From positions 192,501 through 256,500 of the forward strand of contig JAOTOM010004553.1 in assembly GCA_034440615.1 (NCBI GenBank): a stretch of 64,000 bases of DNA. Direction: 5' to 3'. Shown here piece after piece: positions 44,001 through 57,700 of this stretch. Both the position numbers and the translations under genes were made by a program. The DNA comes from Ashinkailepas kermadecensis. Lineage: Eukaryota > Arthropoda > Thecostraca > Neolepadidae. The notes beneath the pieces are model-generated. The model ran no database searches, was not told the origin of the DNA, and saw only the letters and a list, made by a program, of their open reading frames with translations. Position 1 is the stretch's first letter; the number at the start of each line of letters is the position of its first letter.

Positions 44001-47000
44001 GCCCACGGCCTCTCGCCAGCACGCCCGGCCGTCGGCACCAGCTCAGGCGGCCGTGTCATCGCCGCTCTCTCGGCGACGACCGCACTCGGCCGACTGCGGT
44101 GACGACTCCGGGCTGACGAGCCGGCGGTCGGCGGCCGGCGGCCGGCGCCCGAGGCGCTGCGGTCGCGTCGGCCCCATACCTCGACAGGTGGCCGTAATGG
44201 CGGCCGACGAGCAGCGTCCAGGCTACACGGCGCCGGCCGGCCGGGCTACCTACCCCTAGACTACTCGTCCCTAGGGGACGAGTAGTCTAAGGGTAGGTTG
44301 CCCGTCTCACAATCGAAAGATTGTGAGTTCGAGTCTCACCTGTCGCTACTCTTCGCCCACGACCAATCGGCGTGAGAGATTGGCGACGCTACATGACGCA
44401 ACGGTCGACGTGCCGTAAAACCGATTACCACCACCAGCACAGCTCGACAAACACGCCGGAGAGACACCAACTGCGGCCGCCGACCTGACCGACCGGCCGC
44501 AGAGAATGGCTCTCCGGCGACTGTGATCACCCCGCCCGGGCGACCCGCAGACCAACAGCACGCAGCGGCAGAACAGCAGCAATACGGTGTGTACGTCCAG
44601 TCTTTTCGCTGACAACATTTTATGTCTGTCGGCTCGTCAGTCGGTTTGTTCGAGGATTAGGTGGTTGATACTTTGACGATTAGGTGGAGCGGGTGGTTGG
44701 TCGATTGGCATTTTGGCCTGATGGCAGTTAATATGCTACTAGATTGGTTGGATCATTGAATAGTTGCTTTTATCCACCGATCGGTCGGTCGGTTGGCCGG
44801 TCGTTCGTTGAGTTGATTGGTTGGTCGGTTCGTCGGTAGATCGGTTGGTGATCGGTCTGCTGGCGAATCGTTTCATCGACGCTTCTTTGCTTGGTCGCTC
44901 TGTCGGGTTGCAGATGAGATGACGAGCGTTAGGCTGTGCTGTTCACAGTTGCTTTGTTCTCCTGCCATTACGGGGACGGCACCGGAGCCTGTTCGGCCAT
45001 CATTGCCATCACTGCCATCACTGTGATGATGACTCTGACGAGTCCCCCCCCCCCCAGCCCCCGAGGAACTCGTAGGCCGTAGCGACTCGTCTTCTCACGG
45101 GTCGATAATGTTTTCTGCGACCGTCGCGCTGTCGCGGCGGCAACTCGTCTTCTCACGGGTTGATAATTTGCTCTTTGACCGTCGCGCTGTCAACAGGCAG
45201 TACGCCGGTTGCGTCAGCTGGCCCGGTGACCTCGGTGACCTGGGCGTGACCCGGCGCGACCCCGCCGCCGTCAGCTGTTGTCGCGCTGGGAACGCAGCAG
45301 CAGGCGGCAACCGCGCGGGGAACACCGCGCGCCGTGCAGCAGTGCGACACGCTGGATAAGGGAACACCGCGCGCCGTGCAGCAGTGCGACACGCTGGATA
45401 AGGGAACACCGCGCGCCGTGCAGCAGTGCGACACGCTGGGTAAGGGAAGAGCGCGCGGCGATCTGGCCAGCGCGTGGACTGCCGGCTGAGGAACGCAGAC
45501 GATGGGCGGTGAGGTCGTGGAACCCACATGGTCTTCCGCCAGGGTGTATACGATCCCCGCTTTTGAGAAAAAAAGACACCCCCGATCTATCATAACGAAC
45601 AGTAAATCACTGGGCACGGCATTTGCTTGGCCCAGCAGTGCGCGTGCGTGTGGCAAGTTCATCCATTTTCTGAAGCGTACAATCTTGAAATTATATTTAC
45701 GACTACATGCTAAGTACTAGTGCCACCACCATCTGCCGCTGCCGATGCTCGCTTACGCTCTCGCGTACTTGAAACGGACCGTAATTGCACGTTTCGATGG
45801 TATTCGCCGGCCGACCGGCCGACAGGATGATATAAATCTAAGCAGGCTGTTGTGGCCGAGTTCAACAGGTGCCGTGGCCTCTGAGCGTGACCTGAGCCAG
45901 GTCAGAGGTCGACCGCCACACAGGGCGCTGGCACACGGCACTGGGTCTCACACTGTCGAGTGAGTGCTGCGGAGAGACGAGGCAGCCTTGCAGAGGAGAG
46001 GTGGGATGCTGGCTTCAGGTGATGGCTGTCGAGACCGTCTGCATGGGTAAATAAGACCTTGCCACCCTGACACCTCGCATGACCCGGCCTAATCCTGCCA
46101 GCGTGACACTGAACCTTGCCACCCTGACATTGTCCGCATACTGGCAGAGAGCTGGCGTGACCTTGCGCCGGCCTGGTCAGGTCAGTACAGCCGCCGACAG
46201 GCCGGTGTGACCCTACCGCCCCTCGTGATCCTCCTGCTCGGACACAGGGGTAGTGAGGTCAGCCACAGAGGCGTCGCTGACGTAGTGGGAACGGTGATGA
46301 CCGCTGAGGGCAGTGCGGCCGCGACCGCGCATAGTTATGGCCGGCCCAGTCCGACCAAACCGGACCGAACCGGCTCTCCAACTAACTGTGACCTCCTGGA
46401 CGGACGCGGTCTTACCAGACCCGCTCTCCAGCCAACTATGACCTCCTGGACGGACGGTCCAGACCCGCCTCAGCCAACTGGCCCTGGAGACGCGGTTAAC
46501 CAGCCCGCCCTCGCCAACTGGGACCTCCTCCCCAGACCTAACATGGCCGAAGTTGCCCTCGATAAATTATGCAATAGCCACACAATCCCAATTGAGCAGT
46601 GATTGACATCCTGATGATAACGAGCACCAGCGTTGCAACTCGGCCATCGGCGTCACTGTAAGGTCACCCAGACGAAAAGGACAAGTCCATACAGCTGCCA
46701 AGCGCGTACGGCAATTATCACCCGATGATGACCGGTCATCGTCATGACGCTCTCGGTGTCGGGTCAGTCAGGTCAGCGGCCCACCCGACACGGGTCGACA
46801 CCGACAGGGGTGCCGGCAGCGGCGGGCGCGACGACTCGCCGTTGGCCGGCCATCGCCGCTACCGGAGGACAGCGTGGTTGCTCGGTTGTGTGTGTCGTCA
46901 GCAGGCCGGCAGACGCTGCGACCCGGTCGTCCCCCACTTCACCAGCTAAAAAGCACCACCCACATGCCGGCAGCCGAGGGTGGCCGCCAGTCCGGGCAGC

Positions 47001-50000
47001 AGCCGAGGGTGGCCGCCAGTCCCGGCAGCAGCCGAGGGTGGCCGCCAGTCCCGGCAGTAGCCGAGGGTGGCCGCCAGTCCCGGCAGCAGCCGAGGGTGGC
47101 CGCCAGTCCCGGCAGCAGCCGAGGGTGGCCGCCAGTCCGGGCAGCAGCCGAGGGTGGCCGCCAGTCCCGGCAGTAGCCGAGGGTGGCCGACGGTGCCGAA
47201 GGCGACGGGTCAGCTCCTACACTGTCCCAGTAGTCGGCGATATGTGTCGCGGGTCTCGAGGACGTGCGGTGTCGTCTCGGGAGCGGGGTAGTCGGCGATA
47301 TGTGTCGCGGGTTTCGAGGACGTGCGGTGTCGTCTCGGGAGCGGGGTAGTCGGCGATATGTGTCGCGGGTCTCGAGGACGTGCGGTGTCGTCTCGGGAGC
47401 GGGGTAGGCTGGTCAGGATCTTCAGACGGGTCAGACTGGCCAGTATTTCGGGAGCGTGTCAGGTTGGTCGGGGGTTTGGAGACAGATCAAGCTTGTCATT
47501 CAGCTACCAGTGGAGGGTACGGGTCCGGTTTGTCAGGGTTCGTGAGATGGGTTGGATTTGTCCTTCGGTTTCTAGCGGGAGAGGGGGGGGGGCGGACCAA
47601 CCTCTGCTGGTGGATGCTACTGTCCACCAGCCACCACGCCGGTCTGAAGGCAGCCGAGTGTCTCACCTGAAGGTCGCTACTACGTTGGTGGTGGGCCAGC
47701 CAACCACGAACGACGTGGTCGGGTCCTTGGTGGCCTCGGTGACTTCGTCCAGACAGCTCGCCAGCCACATCTCGCTCAGGCGCACCTTCTCCTTCAGCTT
47801 GAAGTTGCCGCCGGAGCGCGCCTTGGCCACCAGCAGCATGTCGGTGAAGAGGAACAGGTGTCGCTCCTGCGACTGCAGACCCTGAGGGAGGAGGCACATG
47901 TCGCCATCAGAGGTCAGCGGTCAACTGCAACCCCGGATATTGCCGGCTGATGGAGGCCCGACACAGCGTCATTGTTTCCCCGGCGGGGGATGACTGGCTC
48001 ATACACAACATGACCGGCAGTGGTACTCCGTGGGATGCTGCTCTTCATCGCCCATTGTCTACAGGCTGATGCAGGTGTCAATGCATGACCCCCCCCGCTG
48101 TAGCCCGCTGACGGCCAATGGATGAGTGCGGCCATTGTGTGCGCGGTCGGAGCCAAATCGGCGCGTGTGGAGGACGCTGATGAGATTCAACAGAGACGCA
48201 CTGATCAGCCGGGTCGGATGTCGGGTGTTTCTGAGTGGGTCCGGGTCAGTGCCGCCGGAGGTGGGTGCGGGTGGTTCTGGGTGGGTTCAGGTCAGCGGCG
48301 CCGGAGGTGGGTGCGGGTGGTTCTGGGTGGATCCGGGTCAGCGGCGCCGGAGGTGGGTGCGGGTGGTTCTGGGTGGTTCTGGGTGGGTTCAGGTCAGCGG
48401 CGCCGGAGGTGGGTGCGGGTGGTTCTGGGTGGGTTCAGGTCAGCGGCGCCGGAGGTGGGTGCGGGTGATTCTGGTTGGGTTCAGGTCAGCGGCGCCGGAG
48501 GTGGGTGCGGGTGGTTCTGGGTGGGTTCAGGTCAGCGGCGCCGGAGGTGGGTGCGGGTGGTTCTGGGTGGGTTCAGGTCAGTGGCGCCGGAGGTGGGTGC
48601 GGGTGGTTCTGGGTGGGTTCAGGTCAGCGGCGCCGGAGGTGGGTGCGGGTGGTTCTGGGTGGATTCAGGTCAGCGGCGCCGGAGGTGGGTGCGGGTGGTT
48701 CTGGGTGGGATTCAGGTCAGCGGCGCCGGAGGTGGGTGCGGGTGGTTCTGAGTGGGTTCAGGTCAGTGCCGCCAGAGATGGGTGCTGGTCAGCGCCGCCG
48801 GAGCTGGGTGTGGGCGGTTCTCGACACAGGTACGGCTCGCCAGCAGCGAGGTACGGCGCGGGTGCGGCCGTGAGGGGAGGCTGTGCGGTGGCCTGTCGCT
48901 GGGCGGCACAGGTGCGGCCGAGAGAGGTGGCTGTGCGGTAGCCTGTCGCTGAGCGGGAGAGGCGGCCGTGCGATGTGAGAGACAGGAGAGGCGAACGTGA
49001 GGGGCGGCTGTGTGGTATGGTAGCCTGTCGCTGAGCGGCAGTGGTGTGGCCAGTTCTGGCTGACCGCCGCACTTGTCTGACAGGCTTTGGCCGAGTTCAC
49101 TGGTGGCCGGTGTGACGGCGTGACGGTGTGACAGTGTGACAGTGTGACGGTGTGACGGTGTGACGGTGCGGCCGGACACGACCACCAGTGACGGCTGTCG
49201 GCCGTGCCACCGCGCCGACCACCGCACCTGCGCACCGCCCAGTACATAACGAGCCAAACGTAACACGGCTGCCGCGTCTTGACCGCCACAGACGGTCCAG
49301 TGGCCCCAAAAGGCCGGGGCGGCCGCACGACACGGCCCAGGGCGATACCATCACCTCCCGTGTCCTGTCACACCGGCGGCGTATCACTGCGCCCGGGCAC
49401 ATGATCCATGTCCACATAAGACATCGTCAAGGACGAGCCGCGCTCCGCCGACGCTGTCTGAGCCGATATGCAGTCGCCGGCCGCATCAACCGCACCGGAA
49501 GCTCGTCTGCATGCCAGGCGCGCGCTGGCCGGCCGCGCTCGCAGTCACTGGGCGTCGTGACTGATGCTGGCGGAGAGCCAGGCGCCAGGCGCGTGGTCGG
49601 GCAGCCGACGCGGCTGTGCGCCAGAGGTGACGCTTGCGGTGGCGGCAGGTGGCGCGGCCGCGGCGAGGTCGGCGCGGCGCTCGCATGCCCCGCGGCGCCA
49701 GATGAGCCGAACGGCCGTGCCGACGCAAAAACGGCGCGCGCGCCGGCCGGCCGGCAGCTGGGTGTGTCGCGGCGCGGCGCGCCCCTTTCGCGCGCGCCGC
49801 CTGCTGAACTCTTGACCTTGTCCGGGAGAGCCGGCGTCGTTTTTGCGCGCGTCCCGCCTTTTTCTCGACGACACTCAACCGGTTTTGTCGGCGGTTTTTG
49901 TCCTTGACAAGAACTCCGGCACCAGGCGCAGAATGAGATGCGCGAATTGGCATCGCCACAGCCCACCTGGCTGGTGGGCAATCCCGTCAGGCCACCTTCA

Positions 50001-53000
50001 CCGCCCGCGCTTCAGGTGGTGCTGATGCATGTCGACTGTGAGATTAGCATCCTTTGGGGACTAATCCTGTGTATACCCGGGAATGCACCTGCGCACATCT
50101 CATCTGCATCACCGATGTAGATGCGGAGAGCGATCCATGTGCCATTGCCACTGCGTGATATGCAACACACACCCTTATTGGCTAAGATATCAAATCGGAT
50201 AACCGTGGCCTCCACTGACTCACACCGGATGCTACGAGAGCTCCCGGGAGCAGAACCACCAGGAGAGGTGTCACCACGTGTAGGAAGGCCGCGAGAGACA
50301 GCGAAGGCAGCAGGATAGGGAGAGACAGTGGAAGAGACAGTGGAAGCAACAGTGCCGGGTGGGACGATGGGAGCAGCAGCGCCAGAGGGCAGGCGCCTGG
50401 ATGCCTGACGGGAGAACAGCACACCAGGCGGCCTGCTCGGCACTACTCCACAATCGCCAGACAACGCCACATAGCTGAACGAACGGCGCTAAATCGACCA
50501 CGGCGAGAAGAGCAGCGTGTCAGGTCGGGGGAACCCGCAGCAGCGTCACAGGTCGGCAGGACCCGCAGCAGCGTCACAGATCGGGAAGACCCGCAGCAGC
50601 GTCACACGTCAGGAGAACCCGCAGCATCGTCGACCGCAGAGCCGCCACCGAGCTCGCCAGACTCAGGCGGCGGCACGGCTGAGGCGAGTCGGAGCCGAGG
50701 AAGGCGCACCACTGCCCCGCCAGCGGGCCGATGTCGGCTGACGGGCCGGGCCGACTGGCTGCTCTGATAATACACCACTTGACAATACACCACTTACCAG
50801 CCGTGTCCGGCGTCGGCGTCGGCCACTCCGCCACTTAGCGTTCTGCCGTTTATCGACAGGCGTGTGCATTAGCGCATTCTGCTCCACAAACATTCCGGTC
50901 CAAACACCCGTGCTGTGTGCCGGGCTGACAGACTGTAATGGCGCGCCGGCGGCGAAGCGAGTCAGGGTGATACGGTCTCCCCAGCCTAGCCGACAGTCGT
51001 GGAGCCGACGCAGCGAGTCAGGGCTGATACGGTCTCCCCAGCCCAGCCGACAGTCGTGGAGCCGACGCAGCGAGTCAGGCTGATACGGTCTCCCCAGCCC
51101 AGCCGACAGTCGTGGAGCCGACGCAGCGAGTCAGGCTGATACGGTCTCCACAACCCAGCCGACAGCTGTGGAGCCCGCGCAGCGAGTCAGGCTGATACGG
51201 TCTCCACAACCCAGCCGACAGCCGTGGAGCCCGCGCAGCGCGCCAGGGTGATACGGTCTCCACAGCCCAGCCGACAGCCGTGGAACCGGCGCGCGCGGTT
51301 GCGCCCGTGGGCGTGACCTCGACAGGTGACCTCGGCGCACGACCGTGACGTCATCAGTCGGCGGGCCATGCACGGCCGCACAGCGGGGCGGCTGGGCACA
51401 CCCGACCGCCGCCCAGCGCCGCCAGCTGTGGGGTACATCGACACCACCGCAGCCGCACCAGTGCTGACATACCGACACCGCCGCAGCCGCACCAAGTGCT
51501 GACATACCGACACCGCCGCAGCCGCACCAAGTGCTGACATACCGACACCGCCGCAGCCGCACCAAGTGCTGACATACCGACACCGCCGCAGCCGCACCAA
51601 GTGCTGACATACCGACGCCACCGCAGCCGCACCAAGTGCTGACATACCGACACCGCCGCAGCCGCACCAAGTGCTGACATACCGACACCGCCGCAGCCGC
51701 ACCAAGTGCTGACATACCGACACCGCCGCAGCCGCACCAAGTGCTGACATACCGACACCGCCGCAGCCGCACCAAGTGCTGACATACCGACACCGCCGCA
51801 GCCGCACCAAGTGCTGACAGACCGACGCCACCGCAGCCGCCCCAGCTCCCGCACGCCGACACCACGGCAGCCGCATCAGCCCTGGATAAACTGGCGGCAA
51901 TTGCGGGCGTATCCCGATGCAGGCCGACAGCCTCATCGGCCCGCTGCAACCCACCGTGACAGGTATTGTTTGCATCATCTCCGGGAGCTATTGTTTGCAT
52001 CATCTCCGGGGGCTATTGTTTGCATCATCGTCCGCTGGGAGATGTGGCCAATGGCGTTTCAGCGCATGCGCAATGACGGGTGTCGCGCAGCGGGCCAAGG
52101 ACCGGACCATCGATCTCGGAGGCGGCGGACATTAGCATGGCCGAACACGAGGCCAGTCAACGAACTCACTATCTGGCGAGACTCAGGCCAGGCTCAGGCA
52201 CCACGAGAGACGGTGGCGTTCTCCAGGAGACCGGCAGGAAGCGCTCTCCGCGCCGCCGATAGTGTACCGTGGGGTACCATGGTGCACCAGGGTACCACCA
52301 CTCCATTGGTCACCATTTGCATCCCGCTGCCGCACCACGTCACCACCAACCGGCTGACGCTCATACCACGTCACCACCCACCGGTGGGCACGCCGCACCA
52401 CGTCACCGCACGCCGGCTGCCGCGCTATACCACTTCACCACCCAGCGATAAAGCCGTTCCCCTCGACCACCATGGCGGAGTGGTGGGATTGTGTCCCACC
52501 GTACCGCCACAACTGCGGCCGGATTGCGCCAACGGCCCCGATTTTCCACATGTCGCTGGTCGACTCTTGATTGACATGATATTGCCGGGGCCGGACCGGC
52601 AACCCAGCGTGACGAGAGTGACAGGGCCAGCTGGATGGACATTACAACAGCAGGCAGTCGCAGAAGTGGCCAGCTGGGTATAAACGCGGCGCCACACAGG
52701 CAGGAGATGCAACATCGGCGGCTCGGTGGATTTGTCGGGCAGGAGACATTGCACGTAATGAGATCGACATTGATCCAGCACTGGACAGGTCTAACACGGA
52801 ACTGTCGGCCACGGATGCTAACTCCATGTTGACACTATGCATTGCTCCACACAGGTCATCGATGTCGACAGCGACAACTGTTCCCGAGCACGCCGGAGGC
52901 AGAGTGATCGGCTCAAAGCAGGTGTCCAAACGGCGTCGCTGCGTGCCGAGCGGGCAGCGACTCGGCTGGCGCGCGAGTCGCGAGTCGTGACTCGCGCGCG

Positions 53001-54676
53001 GTCGAGTCACCAGCGGCCGCCGTCGTCGCCCGGTGCGCTATCAGAGGCACCCATCTGAGGCTGGACCTCTGCGGGCCGGTCGTCAAAGTCACCCGTTTAC
53101 GACCGGTCCACTCGAGTCCCGTAAAAAGCTGACCATGGCTGGTGGCTGCCGGCCGGCCGGCCATCCACAGCTGCCGGCCGATTGGCACACGACCCATCAG
53201 CCCAGGCCGTACCAGCTCGGGCGTCACCCCCACGCCTTACCCGCTCGGGCGCCACCCATGACCCATCAGCCCACGCTGCACCAGCTCGGGCGTCACCCCC
53301 ACGGCCCATCAGCCCACGCCTTACCCGCTCGGGCGCCACCCATGACCCATCAGCCCACGCTGCACCAGCTCGGGCGTCACCCTCACGGCCCATCAGCCCA
53401 CGCCTTACCCGCTCGGGCGCCCCCCCCAACCCCCAACAACACCCCCCCCCCGCCGTACCAGCTCGGGCGCCACCCACGACCCATCAGCCCACGCCGTACC
53501 AGCTCGGGCGCCACCACACCACCGGCTCGGGCGCCACCACGACCCATAGCCCACCAACCCATCAACCCACGCCGTACCAGCTCGGGTGCCACCCCGACCC
53601 ATCAGCCACGCCTTACCAGCTCGGGCGCCACCCACGACCCATCAGCCCACGCCGTACCAGCTCGGGCGCCACCCACGACCCATCAACCCACGCCGTACCA
53701 GCTCGGGCGCCACCCACGACCCATCAACCCACGCCGTACCAGCTCGGGCGCCACCACGACCCATCAACCCACGCCGTACCAGCTCGGGCGCCACCCACGA
53801 CCCATCAACCCACGCCGTACCAGCTCGGGCGCCACCACGACCCATCAACTCACGCCGTACCAGCTCGGGCGCCACCCACGGCCCGGCGTTGCCGGCGGCT
53901 GCGGTGTTTCAGTGTCCGTTGTCCGGTGTTTGGTGTCCGGTGTCCGGTGTCCGGTGTCCTGTATCGGGTGTCACGCCACACCTGTACACAATGCCGCGGG
54001 CAACGCCAGGCGTGCAGCAACGCACGGAGCGGCGTCGGAGGCCCACGTCGGGCTAGCGCCGGCGGCGGCGGCGGCGCGTGCCTCCCAGCCGACCTGTCGG
54101 CATCGCCCGGCAGCCGCCGGCAGGTCCGCACGTCCATCGAGCCGGCGACGGCGACGGCGCCGCATCGCGGCCGGCCGCCGCGCGCTGCGCCGTCGCGTCG
54201 GACGTTGAACTGGCGCCACCGCCGCCGCCATTAAGGCAACAATATCGGAAAAAGTCGGCCGTGTGGCGGGCGGCGCATACATTAGCGGCGCGGCCGAGGC
54301 GCCGCGCACAGCCACCTTTTTACGAGGCGCTGCCCCGCCGGCCTACCGGGCCCACCGAGCACACGTGTCCCCCGAAGGGTGATGGATGGCACGCCGCAGC
54401 TCCATGATGAGCAGCGGTATGCCTGGGTCGACTCGGCCTTCGCGACGTGCCCGCGACACACACACACATACATACGAGCGGAGGCAGCGGTGCGATGACG
54501 CAACGCTCGACGGGTACGCGCCAACCATCGCGCCGTGTCACGGAAGGCCGGACTGAGCGATGGGGTGTTACTGCGGTCGACTGATGACGAGGGGTCGACC
54601 ACACGCTAAGCCCGTGACGGCGGCCATCGGAGCGGCTGGCTCAGGCGTTCGCCGCCGCCACCGCCGCCGCCGCCGT

Positions 54677-54729
<53 letters not shown>

Positions 54730-57700
54730 GCTCCTCTCGGACCGCGGCTGGTAACGAGGTGCCGCCCCGGGCCCGCCCGGCGGCGGCATCCTGCACGAGT
54801 CGACGCCGTTTTTGCGCGCTGCTGCTTAATATCAGGTGCGGTTTTTGAATGCCGGCCCGATCGGCGGCGACAAAAAGCCGGTCGGGCGCCGGCGGTATTT
54901 CACGCACCATCGGACGCGCCGGCCAGGTTGCCCAAGTCATCAGACAACGCGGCCAGACATCGTCCACACGGCTCGTTTCGAAAGCACAATTACCCGAAGT
55001 GTTGTGCCACACCCGTCGACAACGTTGGCCAAGCTACTGCATCGGCAACACACCGATCCGACACACGTTGACGACACTGGCCCTGCACCGAAACCTCACC
55101 GCCAGACCGGCGACGTCCGCTCGGAAAGAAGAGAAAAACATAATCGACAAAACGCATGCAAAAACAGCTGACGTGGCGCAGCAGGTGAAAGGCGTCCGAT
55201 AAGTACATTCACGCGATATTCGATTCAGACGTCTCCCGCGTGACAATGGCCGTCCGCCAGGACAATGGCCACCGGAGAAAGCATCGGCGTCGCGCGGCAG
55301 TTCGGCGAGACGGTGGAAACCGAGTCGCCACCGGCCGCCGGCAACCCGACTTTTTACGGCTTTATTTGACCGCCGAGAAGTGTGTCATGTCGGTTATTAG
55401 TGCGGCGACAGCCAGGCCGCACGCTCGGCTCCACTGGCGGCCCCTGCTGCCACGCCGCCGACGGCCGACCGTGGCCGGCCGCCGGCCGTGTGTTCACAGC
55501 CGGCGGTCCGGCGCCTCGGCCAGAGGTCGGACGCCGACGGTCACGTCAATGCACCGGCCGGGACGATCCCGGTCGTCATGTCTGCGATCGTCACCGCCGA
55601 CGACAGTGGAGCGCTCGGTCGCGCCGACCCGAGCATCGCTAACGTGTGTTCATCACGCTGGCCGATACCGTTGGTGCGGGCCACACCACACCGGCTGGTA
55701 CCGCTTGTGTGGGAGAAAACATGCCAGCTGATACCACTGATGCGGGTCACATCACACCAGCTGATACCACAGGTGCGGGACACATTACACCAGCTGATGT
55801 CACTGGTGCGGGTGATAATATATCAGCCGATGTCACTGGTGCGGGACATAACACGTCAGCTGGTGCCGACACGGGGGATGTCAGTGCTGTGAAACGGCCG
55901 CTCGCAGAAGTCAACTCAGCTGTTTCCGCCGCAGGTGCGCAAACACAGCAAAAACGCGCACACAAACGTGCCGCGTGACGGTGTCCGGCGTCTGACAATA
56001 AACACGCGCGTATTTAAGCACGTGCCGCAGACGCGCCACGTCGTTTCCGCGCCGTCAGGCTGGTCTGACGGTCCGCCGCGTCGGCCTTGCCTGGGTGCGT
56101 TGCGTTTGGCACGCGCTGCGATTCAGAACTGGGAACACGGCTAAGGCCCCGAAGTGGCTTCGGGGCCCCAGCCAGTCCGATACCAAACGTCAACATACAC
56201 CGCGATCGAAATCCCGCCAGAACTTGGGCACTAGTCGAGACTAAGAGCCACAACATGAGCTGGGGCTTCAAACACACTCAGGCCACGCCCGCGACATACG
56301 GGCACTTGATGCTGGCCCACACCCGTAGATGCAACCTGCCAGCATCACTAGATGTACCACATTGACGCCTGCCTTTACCGCATCACAACCTGCCAGCATC
56401 ACTTGATGTACCACATTGACGCCTGCCTTTACCGCATCACAACCTGCCAGCATCACTAGATGTACCACATTGACGCCTACCTTCACCGCAGCACCACACG
56501 AGCTACCTCTCAGGACGTTGTGTGTTCTGTGTTGTGTTTTTGTGACACTTCGCTATTGGTCGCCACATGTGGAATACCGGCATCACGTGCTGTCTTTTTT
56601 GGATGCGAACGGCAAGGACACGCCGTGTTGGCGGGAGAGGCCCGTTTGGAGCTTCAGCGTGCTTGGAGTGAAGTTCCGAACCACATCGTGATGCTAAACC
56701 TGACACCCAAGGAAACGTGTACTCATTTTGGCCCGGGACATACAACCCAGGAGCGTGAGGCGTGCATAAATGAAGCTGCCGACTCACCGGCGAAACAGTG
56801 TGGGCGGCGTCATTAGCCGTGATCGTGCATAAAGTGCGTCGAGAACCACCCAATAAACAAACGAAGCTGCCGGCTCCAAGAACCACGAGGTAAACGGCGC
56901 AGTTTGCACCTTCACGCCCCGATCACCGTGCCGACTCGGCCCGTCAGCTATGCGGCGGTACTCACCATGGTGAACTGGACGGCTGTCTCCATGACGAACT
57001 GCCGCTTTGGCGCCGCGTCCACGGTGTCCGGCGGCGACATGGTGTCGGCGTCCTCTCCCGGCGCGCGCTCCGAGGGCGGCCGCAGCGACTTGGCGGACAG
57101 AGCTCTCTGAAGGCGGACGGCGGGGGCGGACCGCTTGCGCATCAACCCTTTCATGCGCTGCAACGGCAGGAGACAGCGGTCAGCACCGGCTGGTGACACA
57201 CGCACTCAGAGGAAGCCGACATCGCAGACAGCGGTCAGCACCGGCTGGGGACACGCGCACACAGAGGAGGCCGACATCGCAGACAGCGGTCAGCACCGGC
57301 TGGGGACACGCGCACACAGAGGAGCCGACATCGCAGACCGCGGTCAGAAACCGGCTGGGGACACACGCACGCAGAGGAAGCTGACACCGCAGACTGCGGT
57401 CAGCACCGGCTGGGGACACGCGCACAGAGGAAGCTGACATTGCAGAACGTGGTTAGCACCGGCTGGGGACACACGCACGCAGAGGAGGCTGACATCGCAG
57501 ACCGCGGTCAGTGACGAGCCGATATGTCTCAGAGAAACCAGCAGCATACGATTGAATCGATAAATGCAATGTCAATAGCATGCAGTAGCGCAGCCAGGAT
57601 TTTCATAAAGGGGAGGTCCAATAGACACAAAATTGTCATGGTATATAAATAAACCACTGTCTGCGATACAAATTATGGTTTTGCGTGGTGAAAATATAAA

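Noticed and set aside
48126..48941. 271- and 209-codon Gly/Trp/Val-rich frames
   Set aside because: They are produced by the stop-free 46-bp minisatellite in several frames at once.
51131..52003. 290-codon Cys/Gly/Val-rich frame on the minus strand
   Set aside because: Made by the 35-bp and 56-bp arrays; parallel frames are equally open.
53033..54234. Frames of 350-391 codons rich in Ala/Pro/His/Arg
   Set aside because: Readings of the 41-bp minisatellite and GC-rich intron in two frames; no start context or splice signals.
55646..55978. 110-codon frame with an 11-residue repeat
   Set aside because: A 33-bp intronic minisatellite keeps its frame by unit length; it is antisense to the gene and has no other support.
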